The position numbers and the translations under genes are program-made. Shown one piece after another: positions 1-7,605 of a stretch of 33,788 nt of DNA. This DNA comes from Candidatus Niyogibacteria bacterium RIFCSPLOWO2_12_FULL_41_13 (GTDB lineage Bacteria > Patescibacteriota > Minisyncoccia > 2-12-FULL-41-13): assembly GCA_001821615.1 (NCBI GenBank), contig MHMS01000002.1, positions 1,102-34,889 on the forward strand. The letters are read 5' to 3'. The notes under the pieces are model-generated. The model made no database searches. It had not been told where the DNA came from and saw only the letters and a list, made by a program, of their open reading frames with translations. Numbering within the stretch: the first letter of the stretch is position 1; each line of letters begins with the position of its first letter.

Positions 1-15
1 TAGCAAAATCATAAT

Positions 16-246
16 ATGAACAAAAAATTTTTAATTGCGGCGTTTATTTTAGTTGTCGCGGCGCTCGCTATGACGGCGTATTTTATCCTGCGATCAAAGC
101 CCAAAATTCCGCCAAAGCCGGTTGAAAAAGCAAAGCCGATAATTGAAATCAATCCAATTTCAAACCCGCTTGAAAAAAAACCGGAATTAAATCCGATTGA
201 AAAAATAAATCCTTTCAAAGATATTTACAAAAACCCTTTTGAATAA
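16..246 (+). CDS. Small membrane-anchored proline-rich protein
   Basis: A 76-residue protein of unknown family. Residues 1-5 are a short basic start (MNKKF), residues 6-26 form one hydrophobic segment, and the rest is a low-complexity tail rich in Pro, Lys, Glu and Ile with repeated NPI/NPF-type motifs. This suggests a type II membrane anchor or uncleaved signal with an extracytoplasmic tail. The stop overlaps the proposed TTG start of the cysteine-repeat gene by 8 nt, so the two are probably translated together. A CATAAT hexamer lies directly upstream, but the window edge prevents a firm promoter call. It may be a spacer or wall-linked accessory of the disulfide module downstream; that role is inference from position only. 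Confidence 0.6.
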   Translation: MNKKFLIAAFILVVAALAMTAYFILRSKPKIPPKPVEKAKPIIEINPISNPLEKKPELNPIEKINPFKDIYKNPFE

Positions 247-1510
247 TACAAATAAAACAATAATTTATTTTTTTATCGTCCTGATGGCAACTTTTTTGGC
301 TTTGGGGATTGTCTTAGCTTCTTCAAAAGAAGATATTGTTTTTCCCGTTGTTGAACTTGGCGGATGCGAAAATAAAGAGCAATGCAAGATGTATTGCGAC
401 AATCCCGATAACATCAAGCAATGCGTCGGTTTTGCCGAAAAACATAATTTACTGGGCAAAGACGAAATTGAAAAAGCGAAAAGATTCATGGAAGCCGGAA
501 ATAAGGGACCGGGCGAATGCAATTCGCAAAAATCCTGCGAAGAATATTGCAATAATATAAATAACATGGACGAATGTCTGGCGTTTGCCGAAACGCACGG
601 AATGATGGATGATGAAGAACTTGAAGAAGCGAAAAAAGTCCAGTCGGCGCTGAAAAGGGGAGCAAAACTTCCGGGAGGATGCGAAAACAAAAATGAATGC
701 GAACAATACTGCGAGAACTCCGAGCATATGGAAGAATGCATCGCTTTTGCGGAAACAGCGGGATTCATTCCGCCGGACGAACTTGAAGACGCCAAAAAAG
801 CGCTCTCGGCGATAAAAAGGGGGATTAAACCGCCGCCTTGCCGGGGCAAAAAAGAATGCGATAATTATTGCGGAGAACCGCAGAATTTTGAATCTTGCCT
901 TGTTTTTGCCGAGGCGGCCGGCTTTATCAGCGAAGAAGAAGCGGAAATGGCGCGAAAAACCGGCGGCAGGGGCCCTGGCGACTGTCGGGGCAAAGACGAG
1001 TGCGATGAATATTGCCAAAGACCGGAAAATGTAAAAGAGTGCGTTGATTTTGTGGAAACCGCACAAACCAGCGGACCGGGCGGCTGTAAATCCAAAAAAG
1101 AATGCGAAGAATTTTGTCAAAAACCGGAAAATACGGAAACCTGCCTGGATTTTGCCGCGAAATCCGGAATGATGAGTCCGGAAGAAAGCGAAAAAATTAA
1201 AAATATGATGAGACAAGCTCAACCAATTAAAAGACCTGACCGAGAACGAGAACATGACCGACAAGGAGAATTTAAACAAATGACACCGCCCGAATTTGAA
1301 TCCGAATTTAAACTTGAAAGAGAAAAAATATTTGAATCTGAAAAAGAAAAAATAATGGAGCAGATTCCGCCCGAATTTCGTGAAATAATTCCGCGAGAAA
1401 TGCCCGACAAAATGCCGCCGCCCCCGTCTTCCGAACCAATGCCGCAAATTCTGCCTTTTAAAAAATCCATTGACAACGCCAAAGCCCTTATTTTGGAAAT
1501 TTTGCGTTAA
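239..1510 (+). CDS. Exported protein with six four-cysteine repeats
   Basis: Residues 5-25 form a hydrophobic signal or anchor. Residues about 41-325 hold six copies of a roughly 35-55-residue repeat with the pattern GxC-x5-C-x3-C-x8-C followed by FA/FV and a charged helix; each has four cysteines, 24 in all. The C-terminal ~90 residues are Glu/Lys/Pro-rich with no cysteine. I do not recognise a named family. Even cysteine spacing and the export signal suggest disulfide-stabilised modules outside the cytoplasm. DsbA-like and VKOR genes follow immediately, so this is a plausible substrate of that pair (inference). The start shown is TTG at 239, overlapping the previous stop; an ATG at 284 is in frame but would cut the hydrophobic segment short, so I prefer 239. 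Confidence 0.7.
   Translation: MNNTNKTIIYFFIVLMATFLALGIVLASSKEDIVFPVVELGGCENKEQCKMYCDNPDNIKQCVGFAEKHNLLGKDEIEKAKRFMEAGNKGPGECNSQKSCEEYCNNINNMDECLAFAETHGMMDDEELEEAKKVQSALKRGAKLPGGCENKNECEQYCENSEHMEECIAFAETAGFIPPDELEDAKKALSAIKRGIKPPPCRGKKECDNYCGEPQNFESCLVFAEAAGFISEEEAEMARKTGGRGPGDCRGKDECDEYCQRPENVKECVDFVETAQTSGPGGCKSKKECEEFCQKPENTETCLDFAAKSGMMSPEESEKIKNMMRQAQPIKRPDREREHDRQGEFKQMTPPEFESEFKLEREKIFESEKEKIMEQIPPEFREIIPREMPDKMPPPPSSEPMPQILPFKKSIDNAKALILEILR
359..1215 (+). repeat. Six tandem protein-level Cys repeats in the gene at 239
   Basis: Successive repeats begin with GGC, PGEC, PGGC, PPC, PGDC and PGGC and each contains C-x5-C-x3-C-x8-C. Copies 1-4 and 6 keep a ~20-residue acidic helical linker; copy 5 has lost most of it. 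The DNA copies are diverged, so this is an old internal duplication, not a recent tandem array. Confidence 0.75.
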
Positions 1511-1533
1511 TTCGCTATTATATCCCAATAATA

Positions 1534-2187
1534 ATGAATAAAATCGTTTATTGGCTATTGATTACCGGCCTTGCCATCGCTGGCGTTGTTATCGGCGTAA
1601 AAAGCTTAAACAACAGCAGGCCGCAGAATAATTCAAGTTATTCTCAAGCGGCGGCTATTTCTCCCAACGATTGGATAAAAGGAAAAAAAGAAGCGAAAAA
1701 CACATTAATTGAATACAGCGATTTCCAATGTCCGGCTTGCGGACTTTATTATCCGCTTTTAAAACAATTAAGCCGGGAGTTTGGCGAAAATATGATGTTT
1801 GTTTACAGGCATTTTCCTTTACAACAGCACAAAAACGCAAAACCCGCGGCTTACGCGAGCGAGGCGGCCGGAAAACAGGACAAATTCTGGGAAATGCACG
1901 ATTTAATTTTTGAAAATCAGGACGAGTGGTCGGCAAAAAGCGACGACAAGGCAAAAGAAATTTTCATAAAATACGCAGGCTCTCTCAATCTTAATATTGA
2001 AAAATTCAAAAACGATTTAAACTTGGAAGAAATAAATAAAAAAGTGGAAAGCGATTTCCAAAGCGGGCTCAAGCTCAAAGTTAACGCCACGCCAACATTC
2101 TTTTTAAACGGCGAAAAACTCCAAAATCCGCGAAGTTATGATGAACTTAAAAACATTATCCAGCAAACAATCCAAACAGCTTCTTGA
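1534..2187 (+). CDS. DsbA-like thiol-disulfide oxidoreductase
   Basis: A thioredoxin-fold protein of the DsbA/DsbG/BdbD type (217 aa). Residues 5-23 are a membrane anchor or signal. The strand 'YSDFQCPACGLYYP' places the redox pair at C66-P-A-C69, and 'NATPTFFLNG' provides the cis-proline loop at T186-P187. The region between them has the helical insertion expected for DsbA. It would catalyse disulfide formation in exported proteins and be reoxidised by a membrane partner. That partner is very likely the VKOR encoded next, whose ORF overlaps this one by 50 nt. A TATTAT hexamer at 1516-1521 lies 12 nt before the ATG and there is no Shine-Dalgarno sequence. The family call is firm; partner and substrate are inferred. 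Confidence 0.88.
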   Translation: MNKIVYWLLITGLAIAGVVIGVKSLNNSRPQNNSSYSQAAAISPNDWIKGKKEAKNTLIEYSDFQCPACGLYYPLLKQLSREFGENMMFVYRHFPLQQHKNAKPAAYASEAAGKQDKFWEMHDLIFENQDEWSAKSDDKAKEIFIKYAGSLNLNIEKFKNDLNLEEINKKVESDFQSGLKLKVNATPTFFLNGEKLQNPRSYDELKNIIQQTIQTAS

Positions 2188-2602
2188 TTGGCTGATTGCC
2201 GCTTTCCTTGGCTTTGGATTTACCGGCTTGATTGACTCCGCGTACCTTACCGCAAAATATTATTCCGGCTCTCCTCTTGAATGCCAGATTTTAATCGGAT
2301 GCGATATTGTCGCCACAAGCCAATACGCGGAAATATTTCATGCGCCGGTCGCTCTCTTGGGAGTGATTTATTATTTATTGATTGTTTCGCTTATCGCCCT
2401 CTATGTCAAAACAAAAAAAGAGAATGTTTTAATCGGCGTTTCTTTTTTAACAATTTTCGGCTTCTTGGCTTCCCTCTGGTTTTTGTATCTCCAATTGTTC
2501 GTCATTAAAGCGCTTTGTTTTTATTGCATCGTCTCGGCCGCCGCTTCAACGGCTTTATTCATTTCAGGAATTATTTTTATCAGAAAATTTAACGCGCGAT
2601 AA
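2138..2602 (+). CDS. Vitamin K epoxide reductase (VKOR) family protein
   Basis: A 154-residue integral membrane protein with four hydrophobic segments and the VKOR cysteine layout: a loop pair C49 and C55 ('LECQILIGCDIV') and a membrane-edge C127-F-Y-C130. In bacteria this family replaces DsbB: it reoxidises a DsbA-like partner and passes electrons to a quinone. 'Quinone' is family knowledge; nothing here identifies the actual acceptor. The start codon lies 50 nt inside the dsbA-like gene, implying translational coupling; a later start is possible because the first ~15 residues are polar and precede TM1. Length is normal for a VKOR domain without a fused thioredoxin. Confidence 0.88.
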   Translation: MMNLKTLSSKQSKQLLDWLIAAFLGFGFTGLIDSAYLTAKYYSGSPLECQILIGCDIVATSQYAEIFHAPVALLGVIYYLLIVSLIALYVKTKKENVLIGVSFLTIFGFLASLWFLYLQLFVIKALCFYCIVSAAASTALFISGIIFIRKFNAR

Positions 2603-2629
2603 TCGCAAAATAATGATAATATACCGATT

Positions 2630-3127
2630 ATGAACCCCGAATCAATGCTAAAAGGCCGGATGGCCGAGACATTGTTTGAGGAACTAATGCGCCAATCTGG
2701 CAATATCGTGTACAGATTCGGCTATGAGGCGATAGCGCAGAATTTAACCCAATTGGAAGAAAAATTTGACCGCTACAGCGAAGTGGGGGAACGAATCCGC
2801 GCTATCCCTGATTTTATTGTAATCGATCAAAAGGGTAAACCCGACTTTGTGGAGGTAAAATTTCGCTGGAAGCCGGAATTACACAGAGATGATTTCGAGA
2901 AACTTAAAAAGATTGATAAGTTGTGGAGCCCAAAGTTAATATTTGTTAATTGTTGGAAACAACCATATTTTCGCATATCCGAACCTCCTTATATTGATAA
3001 AGGAAAATTGCGTTTAAAACCGCTTCTTGCGGAAAATAATTGGAGAATCAACAGGGAAATTTACGATGAATACGAAAGATTGGTTTATAAGTATCTCACG
3101 CCTACATTAATTCCGTCTAAACGATAA
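2630..3127 (+). CDS. PD-(D/E)XK nuclease-like hypothetical protein
   Basis: 165 residues, no signal or membrane segment. The order of acidic residues fits the restriction-endonuclease-like fold: an N-terminal helix with a Glu (about E13), then P60-D61-F-I-V, then V74-E75-V-K77 on the next strand. This matches E...PD...ExK seen in Holliday-junction-resolvase-like and Mrr-like proteins. I cannot name the family or the DNA target. A GATAAT hexamer at 2615-2620 sits 9 nt before the ATG with no Shine-Dalgarno site, suggesting a leaderless mRNA and a transcription unit separate from VKOR. It could instead be a non-catalytic member of the fold. Confidence 0.6.
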   Translation: MNPESMLKGRMAETLFEELMRQSGNIVYRFGYEAIAQNLTQLEEKFDRYSEVGERIRAIPDFIVIDQKGKPDFVEVKFRWKPELHRDDFEKLKKIDKLWSPKLIFVNCWKQPYFRISEPPYIDKGKLRLKPLLAENNWRINREIYDEYERLVYKYLTPTLIPSKR

Positions 3128-3155
3128 TTAAATTATAACTTTTTTAAGTTCATAC

Positions 3156-3185
3156 TATCTCTAATTCGTGCGAATAGTAGAATAA
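3156..3185. promoter_or_regulatory. Palindromic site, left copy (candidate ArsR operator)
   Basis: A 30-nt block centred on ATTCG-TG-CGAAT (3164-3175). It is 28/30 identical to a block at 3512-3541, and the two bracket the ArsR-type gene. A short palindrome upstream of an ArsR gene is the usual operator layout; binding is inferred. Confidence 0.5.
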
Positions 3186-3234
3186 ATAATAATTTTGTTA
3201 TACAATAAATAAAATATAATTATTATAAATTATA

Positions 3235-3507
3235 ATGAACAAATATATGAAAAAAATGGAGAGAATTTTAAAAGCATTGGCTAACCAACGGCGGTTGGCG
3301 ATTCTAAAATACTTAAAAGAAAACAAAGAATCTCCGGTGGCGGAAATCGCGGAAGAAATTGATTTATCGTTTAAGGCCACTTCAAAACATCTTGGCGTTT
3401 TATCGGCGGCAGACATTGTTGAAAAAGAACAGCGAAGTTTACAAATGTTTTATCGTTTATCCGATAATCAACAACTGCCGGCAAAATATATTATCTCCCT
3501 TCTTTAA
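3235..3507 (+). CDS. ArsR/SmtB-family winged-helix transcriptional regulator
   Basis: A 90-residue protein made almost entirely of one winged-helix domain. It shows the ArsR signature 'LANQRRLAILKYL' followed by the recognition helix 'SFKATSKHLGVL' and a short wing. No metal-binding CxC or C-terminal His/Asp pair is visible, so the inducer may not be a metal. The gene stands alone between two near-identical palindromic blocks (3156-3185 and 3512-3541), which suggests autoregulation plus control of something on the right, perhaps the minus-strand Cys/His gene. ATGs at codons 1, 4 and 7 are all possible starts. The upstream DNA is very AT-rich with TATAAT-like hexamers close to the ATG. Confidence 0.82.
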   Translation: MNKYMKKMERILKALANQRRLAILKYLKENKESPVAEIAEEIDLSFKATSKHLGVLSAADIVEKEQRSLQMFYRLSDNQQLPAKYIISLL

Positions 3508-3511
3508 TTTA

Positions 3512-3541
3512 TATCTCTAATTCGTACGAATGGTAGAATAA
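3512..3541. promoter_or_regulatory. Palindromic site, right copy (candidate ArsR operator)
   Basis: Second copy of the 30-nt block, with a perfect 12-nt palindrome ATTCGTACGAAT at 3520-3531. It lies just after the ArsR stop codon and before a terminator, an unusual place for an operator of the upstream gene. Confidence 0.45.
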
Positions 3542-3557
3542 TGAATATAAAATAAAA

Positions 3558-3588
3558 AACGCCCACACTACTTGTGTTGGGCGGTTTT
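3558..3588. terminator. Intrinsic terminator, probably bidirectional
   Basis: CGCCCACAC pairs with GTGTTGGGCG (one bulge) around a five-base loop. It is followed by GTTTT on the plus strand and, read on the minus strand, by a T-rich run. It separates the ArsR gene from the converging minus-strand gene at 3609-3830. Confidence 0.65.
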
Positions 3589-3608
3589 CAATGTCCGGTT
3601 TGCGAATT

Positions 3609-3830
3609 TTAGCATGGCCATCCAATTTTTGTTTCAGAATGCTTTCCTATTTGACTCTTGAAATGACATTCGAAACACGGAGTGGGTTTTTTATGACGAA
3701 AACAATATGCGCCAGTTACAAAGCGATATGCTTTCTTTACGCAATCTGGATGTCCATAAATTTCTCCTCCTGCTTCCGAAGACAAAAGAACTAACATCCC
3801 TTCTTCTTGTCCGCAATAAAAACATTTCAT
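3609..3830 (-). CDS. Small Cys/His-rich (zinc-ribbon-like) protein
   Basis: 73 residues. Potential metal ligands are C3xxC6, H27xxC30, C43xxH46, C52xxC55 and H56, an arrangement like a compact zinc-binding protein. No family recognised. The start is fixed by a perfect AGGAGGT at 3837-3843 six nucleotides before the ATG; a longer frame reaching 4046 exists but would ignore this site and overlap the PBP2 gene. It converges on the ArsR terminator. It is one of the few genes here with a strong Shine-Dalgarno sequence. Function unknown; zinc binding is inference. Confidence 0.7.
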   Translation of the reverse strand: MKCFYCGQEEGMLVLLSSEAGGEIYGHPDCVKKAYRFVTGAYCFRHKKPTPCFECHFKSQIGKHSETKIGWPC

Positions 3831-3836
3831 CGTAAT

Positions 3837-3843
3837 ACCTCCT
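3837..3843 (-). promoter_or_regulatory. Strong Shine-Dalgarno site
   Basis: AGGAGGT on the minus strand, six nucleotides before the ATG at 3828-3830. It decides the start of the small Cys/His gene. Confidence 0.8.
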
Positions 3844-3930
3844 CTCTCTGATTTTAAGTTTAGAGCTTGAATAAGAACCAAAATCTGCTTAAAGTTTATA
3901 TAATAAATCAAAAAAAGCAAGGCTAATTTT

Positions 3931-5757
3931 ATGGCGTATAAAGATAAAGACGGGGAAATCAACCCTGACGAGATATTTCTTGATTCAAAAAACATTCCCG
4001 GTTTTGACACGGGCCGTCTTGAAGGCAGATTGCCTCTTTTTATCAAACCCGGAATTTCTTACGCGGTTTTTTTCGCGTTTTTTGCCATTATTTCAATAAT
4101 TTTCGCGAAACAATTTTATCTCCAAATAATAAAAGGCGAAGAACTTAAAAATCTTGCCGAGAAAAATTCTTTAAAAAAGCGCGCTGTTGCGGCGGAGAGG
4201 GGAATAATTTACGACCGATTTTCAAAAAAATTGGCTTGGAACACGCCTTCTTTTCGGATTGTTTTAAACGCCGAAAAAATCGGGGATGATGAAAAAATCC
4301 AAAATTACCTGCTGGCAAATTTTGGATTGAAAAAAGAAGAAATGAGCGCCGAGAATAAAACAATTCTTGGCGAATTCACCGACTGGGGAGAAATAGAAAA
4401 AATTCTGCGGGAATTCAAAGATTTTGAAGGCGCGATTGAAATAGAAAATTCGGCTTCCCGGCAATACTCTGATATTAAGGGTTTGTCGCATATTGTCGGA
4501 TACATCGGCTATTCTGATAAGTCGGATGCAAAATCCGGAATGGACGGCGCGGAAAAAATTTTTGAGGACAAGTTAAAGGGAGAGAGCGGAATAAAACTCA
4601 TGGAAACAAACGCTCAGGGCAAGATAATTTCGGAAAATATGATTTCAAAACCAAAAAAAGGCGAAAATATCCAACTGACGATTGACGCGGAGCTCCAGAA
4701 CGCTTTACATAAAAGCATTGAAAACACGGCCCTGATTTCCAACTTTAAAGGAGGCGCGGGAATAATTATTGATGTTGAAAACGGCGAAATAGCGGCAATA
4801 ACAAGTTATCCGGAATACGACCTTGGCGTTTTAAACGCCGGCCGGCCGGCAGGGGAGATTAAAAAATTTTTAAACGACCCGAACCACCCTTTCTTTTTTC
4901 GGCCCTCGGAAGGCTTATATTCGCCCGGCTCCACTTTCAAGCCCTTAATCGCTCTCGGAGCGTTAAACGAAAAAATTATTGATTCTCAGAAAAAAATTTT
5001 GTCAACCGGTTCAATTTCTCTTCCTAATCCTTATAATCCCAAAGCTAAAAACATATTTTACGATTGGAAGGCGCACGGCTGGGTTGATATGAACGACGCG
5101 CTCGCTTATTCTTCCAATGTTTATTTTTACGAAATCGGCGGAGGATTTGAAAATCAGCCGGGGCTCGGCATAAACAGAATTAAAAAATACGCGGAAATTT
5201 TTGAATTGACCAAAAAAACCGGCTTTGAATTTAACGAGGCCGAAGGATTGATGCCGGACCCTGAATGGAAAAAGAACAATGATAAAAACGACCCCGTCTG
5301 GCGGATTGGCGACACTTATAACGCAAGCATCGGTCAGGGGGCGGTGAAAGTCACTCCTTTGCAAATGGCAAAATTTATTTCAATAATCGCCTCGGAGGGA
5401 GAATCAATCGCGCCGCATATAATAAAAAAACAAATCGCTCCCAAAAAAATAGAGTTTAACAAAGAATATTTTAAAATAGTAAAAAAGGGGCTTGAATCGG
5501 CGGTGAATTACGGAACCGCTTCGGCTCTAAGCGGCCTTCCGATAAAAGTTGCCGGCAAAACAGGAACCGCCGAGCTCGGCCCGGCAAATCTTATTGATTC
5601 GTGGTTTATCGGTTATTTTCCGGCGGAAAAACCGAAATTCGCCATCGTCATAGTTCTTGAAAAAAGACAAAGCAACAACTTAACCGGCGCTGTTTATGCG
5701 GCAAAACAAACTCTGGAATGGTTTTTGGAAAACCGAACAGCAGAATATAATTTATAA
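3931..5757 (+). CDS. mrdA: Penicillin-binding protein 2 (class B transpeptidase)
   Basis: 608 residues, class B PBP. A cytoplasmic stretch of ~45 residues is followed by one TM segment (about 47-66), then the dimerisation domain starting with 'AERGIIYDR', then the transpeptidase domain with all three motifs: S334-T-F-K337 (catalytic Ser and Lys), S394-S-N396, and K543-T-G-T546. It crosslinks peptidoglycan peptides outside the membrane. The N-terminal region and the overall motif pattern favour the PBP2/MrdA branch; a second class B PBP at 15766-17502 sits in the division cluster and is the FtsI candidate. No RodA is adjacent. A TTGAAT...TATAAT pair near 3866-3904 may be its promoter. Confidence 0.9.
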   Translation: MAYKDKDGEINPDEIFLDSKNIPGFDTGRLEGRLPLFIKPGISYAVFFAFFAIISIIFAKQFYLQIIKGEELKNLAEKNSLKKRAVAAERGIIYDRFSKKLAWNTPSFRIVLNAEKIGDDEKIQNYLLANFGLKKEEMSAENKTILGEFTDWGEIEKILREFKDFEGAIEIENSASRQYSDIKGLSHIVGYIGYSDKSDAKSGMDGAEKIFEDKLKGESGIKLMETNAQGKIISENMISKPKKGENIQLTIDAELQNALHKSIENTALISNFKGGAGIIIDVENGEIAAITSYPEYDLGVLNAGRPAGEIKKFLNDPNHPFFFRPSEGLYSPGSTFKPLIALGALNEKIIDSQKKILSTGSISLPNPYNPKAKNIFYDWKAHGWVDMNDALAYSSNVYFYEIGGGFENQPGLGINRIKKYAEIFELTKKTGFEFNEAEGLMPDPEWKKNNDKNDPVWRIGDTYNASIGQGAVKVTPLQMAKFISIIASEGESIAPHIIKKQIAPKKIEFNKEYFKIVKKGLESAVNYGTASALSGLPIKVAGKTGTAELGPANLIDSWFIGYFPAEKPKFAIVIVLEKRQSNNLTGAVYAAKQTLEWFLENRTAEYNL

Positions 5758-5796
5758 TATTGATTTTACGGATATTATTCGCTATTTTTAAATAAT

Positions 5797-7263
5797 ATGA
5801 GCCCAATTGACGATATACGGAAAAACCGCCTTGAAAAATTAAATATTCTCAAATCAAAAAACATTGAGCCCTATCCAGTCAAAACGGGGAAAATTTCATC
5901 TCTTGCCGAAGTTCTTGGAAAATTCAAAACTTTGGAAAAAAAGAAAGCGAAAACGGCGATTGCCGGAAGAATTATAGCCAAAAGAGAACATGGTAGCTCA
6001 ATTTTTGCCGATATTTATGACGGCGAAGCGAAATTGCAGGCGTATTTCAAAAAAGATTCGCTGGGAAACGAATCTTTTGACGCGTTTCAAGAAACGATTG
6101 ACATCGGCGACTTTGTTTATTTAAAAGGCAGGGTTTTTACGACTAAAAAAGGAGAAAAAACTCTTGAAGCGGGGGAATGGAAAATTTTATCAAAAAGTTT
6201 GTTGCCTCTTCCGGAAAAATGGCACGGACTGCAAGATATTGAAGAAAGGTTCAGAAAAAGACATTTGGATTTATTGATGAACGAAAATGTCCGGGAAGTT
6301 TTTTCAATCAGGCATAAACTTATTAAATTTTTGCGCGACTTTCTTGATAAAGAAAATTTTATTGAGGTAGAAACGCCCATACTCCAATCCCAAGCAGGCG
6401 GAGCTTTGGCAAAACCATTTGTCTCTCATCATAACGCCCTAAATATTGATTTATATTTGAGAATCGCGCCAGAGCTTTATCTTAAACGCCTACTGGTCGC
6501 CGGCTATAAAAAAATCTACGAAATCGGAAGAAATTTCAGGAACGAAGGAATTGACGCCACCCACAATCCCGAATTCACAATGCTTGAATTATACGAAGCG
6601 TACGCCAACGCGGATTCACACATTGAATTCGTTGAAAAAATGATAAAGCATCTGGCAAAAAATCTTTTCGGAAAGCCGCTCATTCAATATAAGGACCAGA
6701 CAATTGACCTTAGTAAAAAATTCAAAAAAATCACTTTTGACGAAGCATTGTCGCGCTACGCCTTGATTCGCGATTTTGAAAAACTTTCCGACAAAGAACT
6801 CGCGCTCAAAGCGAAACAACTCGGACTTGAGCCGGAAAAAATCGCTTATCGGGGCAAATTAGCCGATGAAATTTTCAAAAAAATCTGCCGGCCAAAAATG
6901 ATAGAGCCGACTTTTATCGTAAATCATCCGCAGGAAATTTCACCTTTGGCAAAACCGAGTTCAATTGAAGGAAAAGCCGACCGTTATCAGCTGATAATCA
7001 GAGGCCTTGAAATCGTAAACGGATTTTCAGAGCTTAACGACCCCCTTAAGCAAAGAGACTTTTTTGAAAACCAGCAAAAATTAAAAGCAAAAGGAGAAGA
7101 AGAAATTATGCCGCTTGACGAAGAATTTTTGGAAGCTCTTGAGTACGGAATGCCTCCAGCCGGAGGGCTCGGCATAGGCATAGACCGTTTAATTATGCTT
7201 TTTACAAATACCACCAATATTAAAGAGGTTATTTTATTCCCAACTCTAAAACCGCGCGAATAA
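5797..7263 (+). CDS. lysS: Lysyl-tRNA synthetase, class II
   Basis: 488 residues, normal length for bacterial LysS. The N-terminal OB-fold anticodon-binding domain covers about residues 55-140. The catalytic domain shows class II motif 1 ('FIEVETPILQ'), motif 2 ('YEIGRNFRNEGIDATHNPEF') and motif 3 ('GGLGIGIDRLIMLF'). It charges tRNA-Lys with lysine using ATP. No Shine-Dalgarno sequence precedes the ATG; the upstream 30 nt are AT-rich with several -10-like hexamers. Transcription is co-directional with PBP2 and may be linked to it, with a 39-nt gap. Confidence 0.96.
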   Translation: MSPIDDIRKNRLEKLNILKSKNIEPYPVKTGKISSLAEVLGKFKTLEKKKAKTAIAGRIIAKREHGSSIFADIYDGEAKLQAYFKKDSLGNESFDAFQETIDIGDFVYLKGRVFTTKKGEKTLEAGEWKILSKSLLPLPEKWHGLQDIEERFRKRHLDLLMNENVREVFSIRHKLIKFLRDFLDKENFIEVETPILQSQAGGALAKPFVSHHNALNIDLYLRIAPELYLKRLLVAGYKKIYEIGRNFRNEGIDATHNPEFTMLELYEAYANADSHIEFVEKMIKHLAKNLFGKPLIQYKDQTIDLSKKFKKITFDEALSRYALIRDFEKLSDKELALKAKQLGLEPEKIAYRGKLADEIFKKICRPKMIEPTFIVNHPQEISPLAKPSSIEGKADRYQLIIRGLEIVNGFSELNDPLKQRDFFENQQKLKAKGEEEIMPLDEEFLEALEYGMPPAGGLGIGIDRLIMLFTNTTNIKEVILFPTLKPRE

Positions 7264-7342
7264 AAAATGGGTTATCCACAATAGAATTGCGGATTTAAAA
7301 ACTTTTATAATAAGTAAAAGCTCTTAAAAAAGGAGGTGGCGG

Positions 7343-7549
7343 ATGCCAGTAATAACGGTAAAAATAAGGAAAGGGGAGATTTGCGGACTGATTAGAAGAC
7401 CGGTAATTGATGATTTTAGAAACAGATGTATATCACCATCTTATCTGCTTGAACTCATTGGAAAAGAAGTTGAAGTTAACATATTGCCCTGTCTGGAACA
7501 AAACACTTGTTGTCATAATCAGCATCCTCTTTCCAGAGGAGACCCATAA
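7343..7549 (+). CDS. Small hypothetical protein with strong SD
   Basis: 68 residues, no recognised family, no membrane segment. The sequence begins 'MPVITVKIRKGEICGLIR' and has cysteines at about 14, 29, 50, 56 and 57, with the pair CC-x-N-x-H near the end. A perfect AGGAGGT at 7331-7337 precedes the ATG by five nucleotides, and a terminator overlaps the stop codon, so the gene looks like a self-contained short unit. TATAAT at 7306-7311 may be its -10 box, although no good -35 lies at the right distance. Reality as a gene rests on the ribosome site and terminator. Confidence 0.6.
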   Translation: MPVITVKIRKGEICGLIRRPVIDDFRNRCISPSYLLELIGKEVEVNILPCLEQNTCCHNQHPLSRGDP

Positions 7550-7566
7550 AGTCTCCTTATTTTTTA
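7537..7566 (+). terminator. Intrinsic terminator
   Basis: AGGAGAC (7537-7543) pairs perfectly with GTCTCCT (7551-7557) around a 7-nt loop that contains the stop codon of the 68-aa gene; TTATTTTTT-like T-rich sequence follows. Confidence 0.75.
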
Positions 7567-7569
7567 TCT

Positions 7570-7597
7570 TTGAATAGCGTGTTTTCCCTGCTATAAT
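7570..7597 (+). promoter_or_regulatory. Sigma-70-type promoter giving a probably leaderless mRNA
   Basis: TTGAAT (7570-7575), 16-nt spacer, perfect TATAAT (7592-7597). Only 8 nt separate the -10 box from the ATG at 7606, so transcription should start at or within a base or two of the start codon. Confidence 0.7.
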
Positions 7598-7605
7598 GTC
7601 AGATT

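Noticed and set aside
449-1528. A 359-codon open frame on the minus strand opposite the cysteine-repeat gene
   Set aside because: It mirrors the plus-strand repeats, is full of Phe/Arg low-complexity sequence and lacks any start signal. The plus-strand protein has a signal peptide and regular cysteines.
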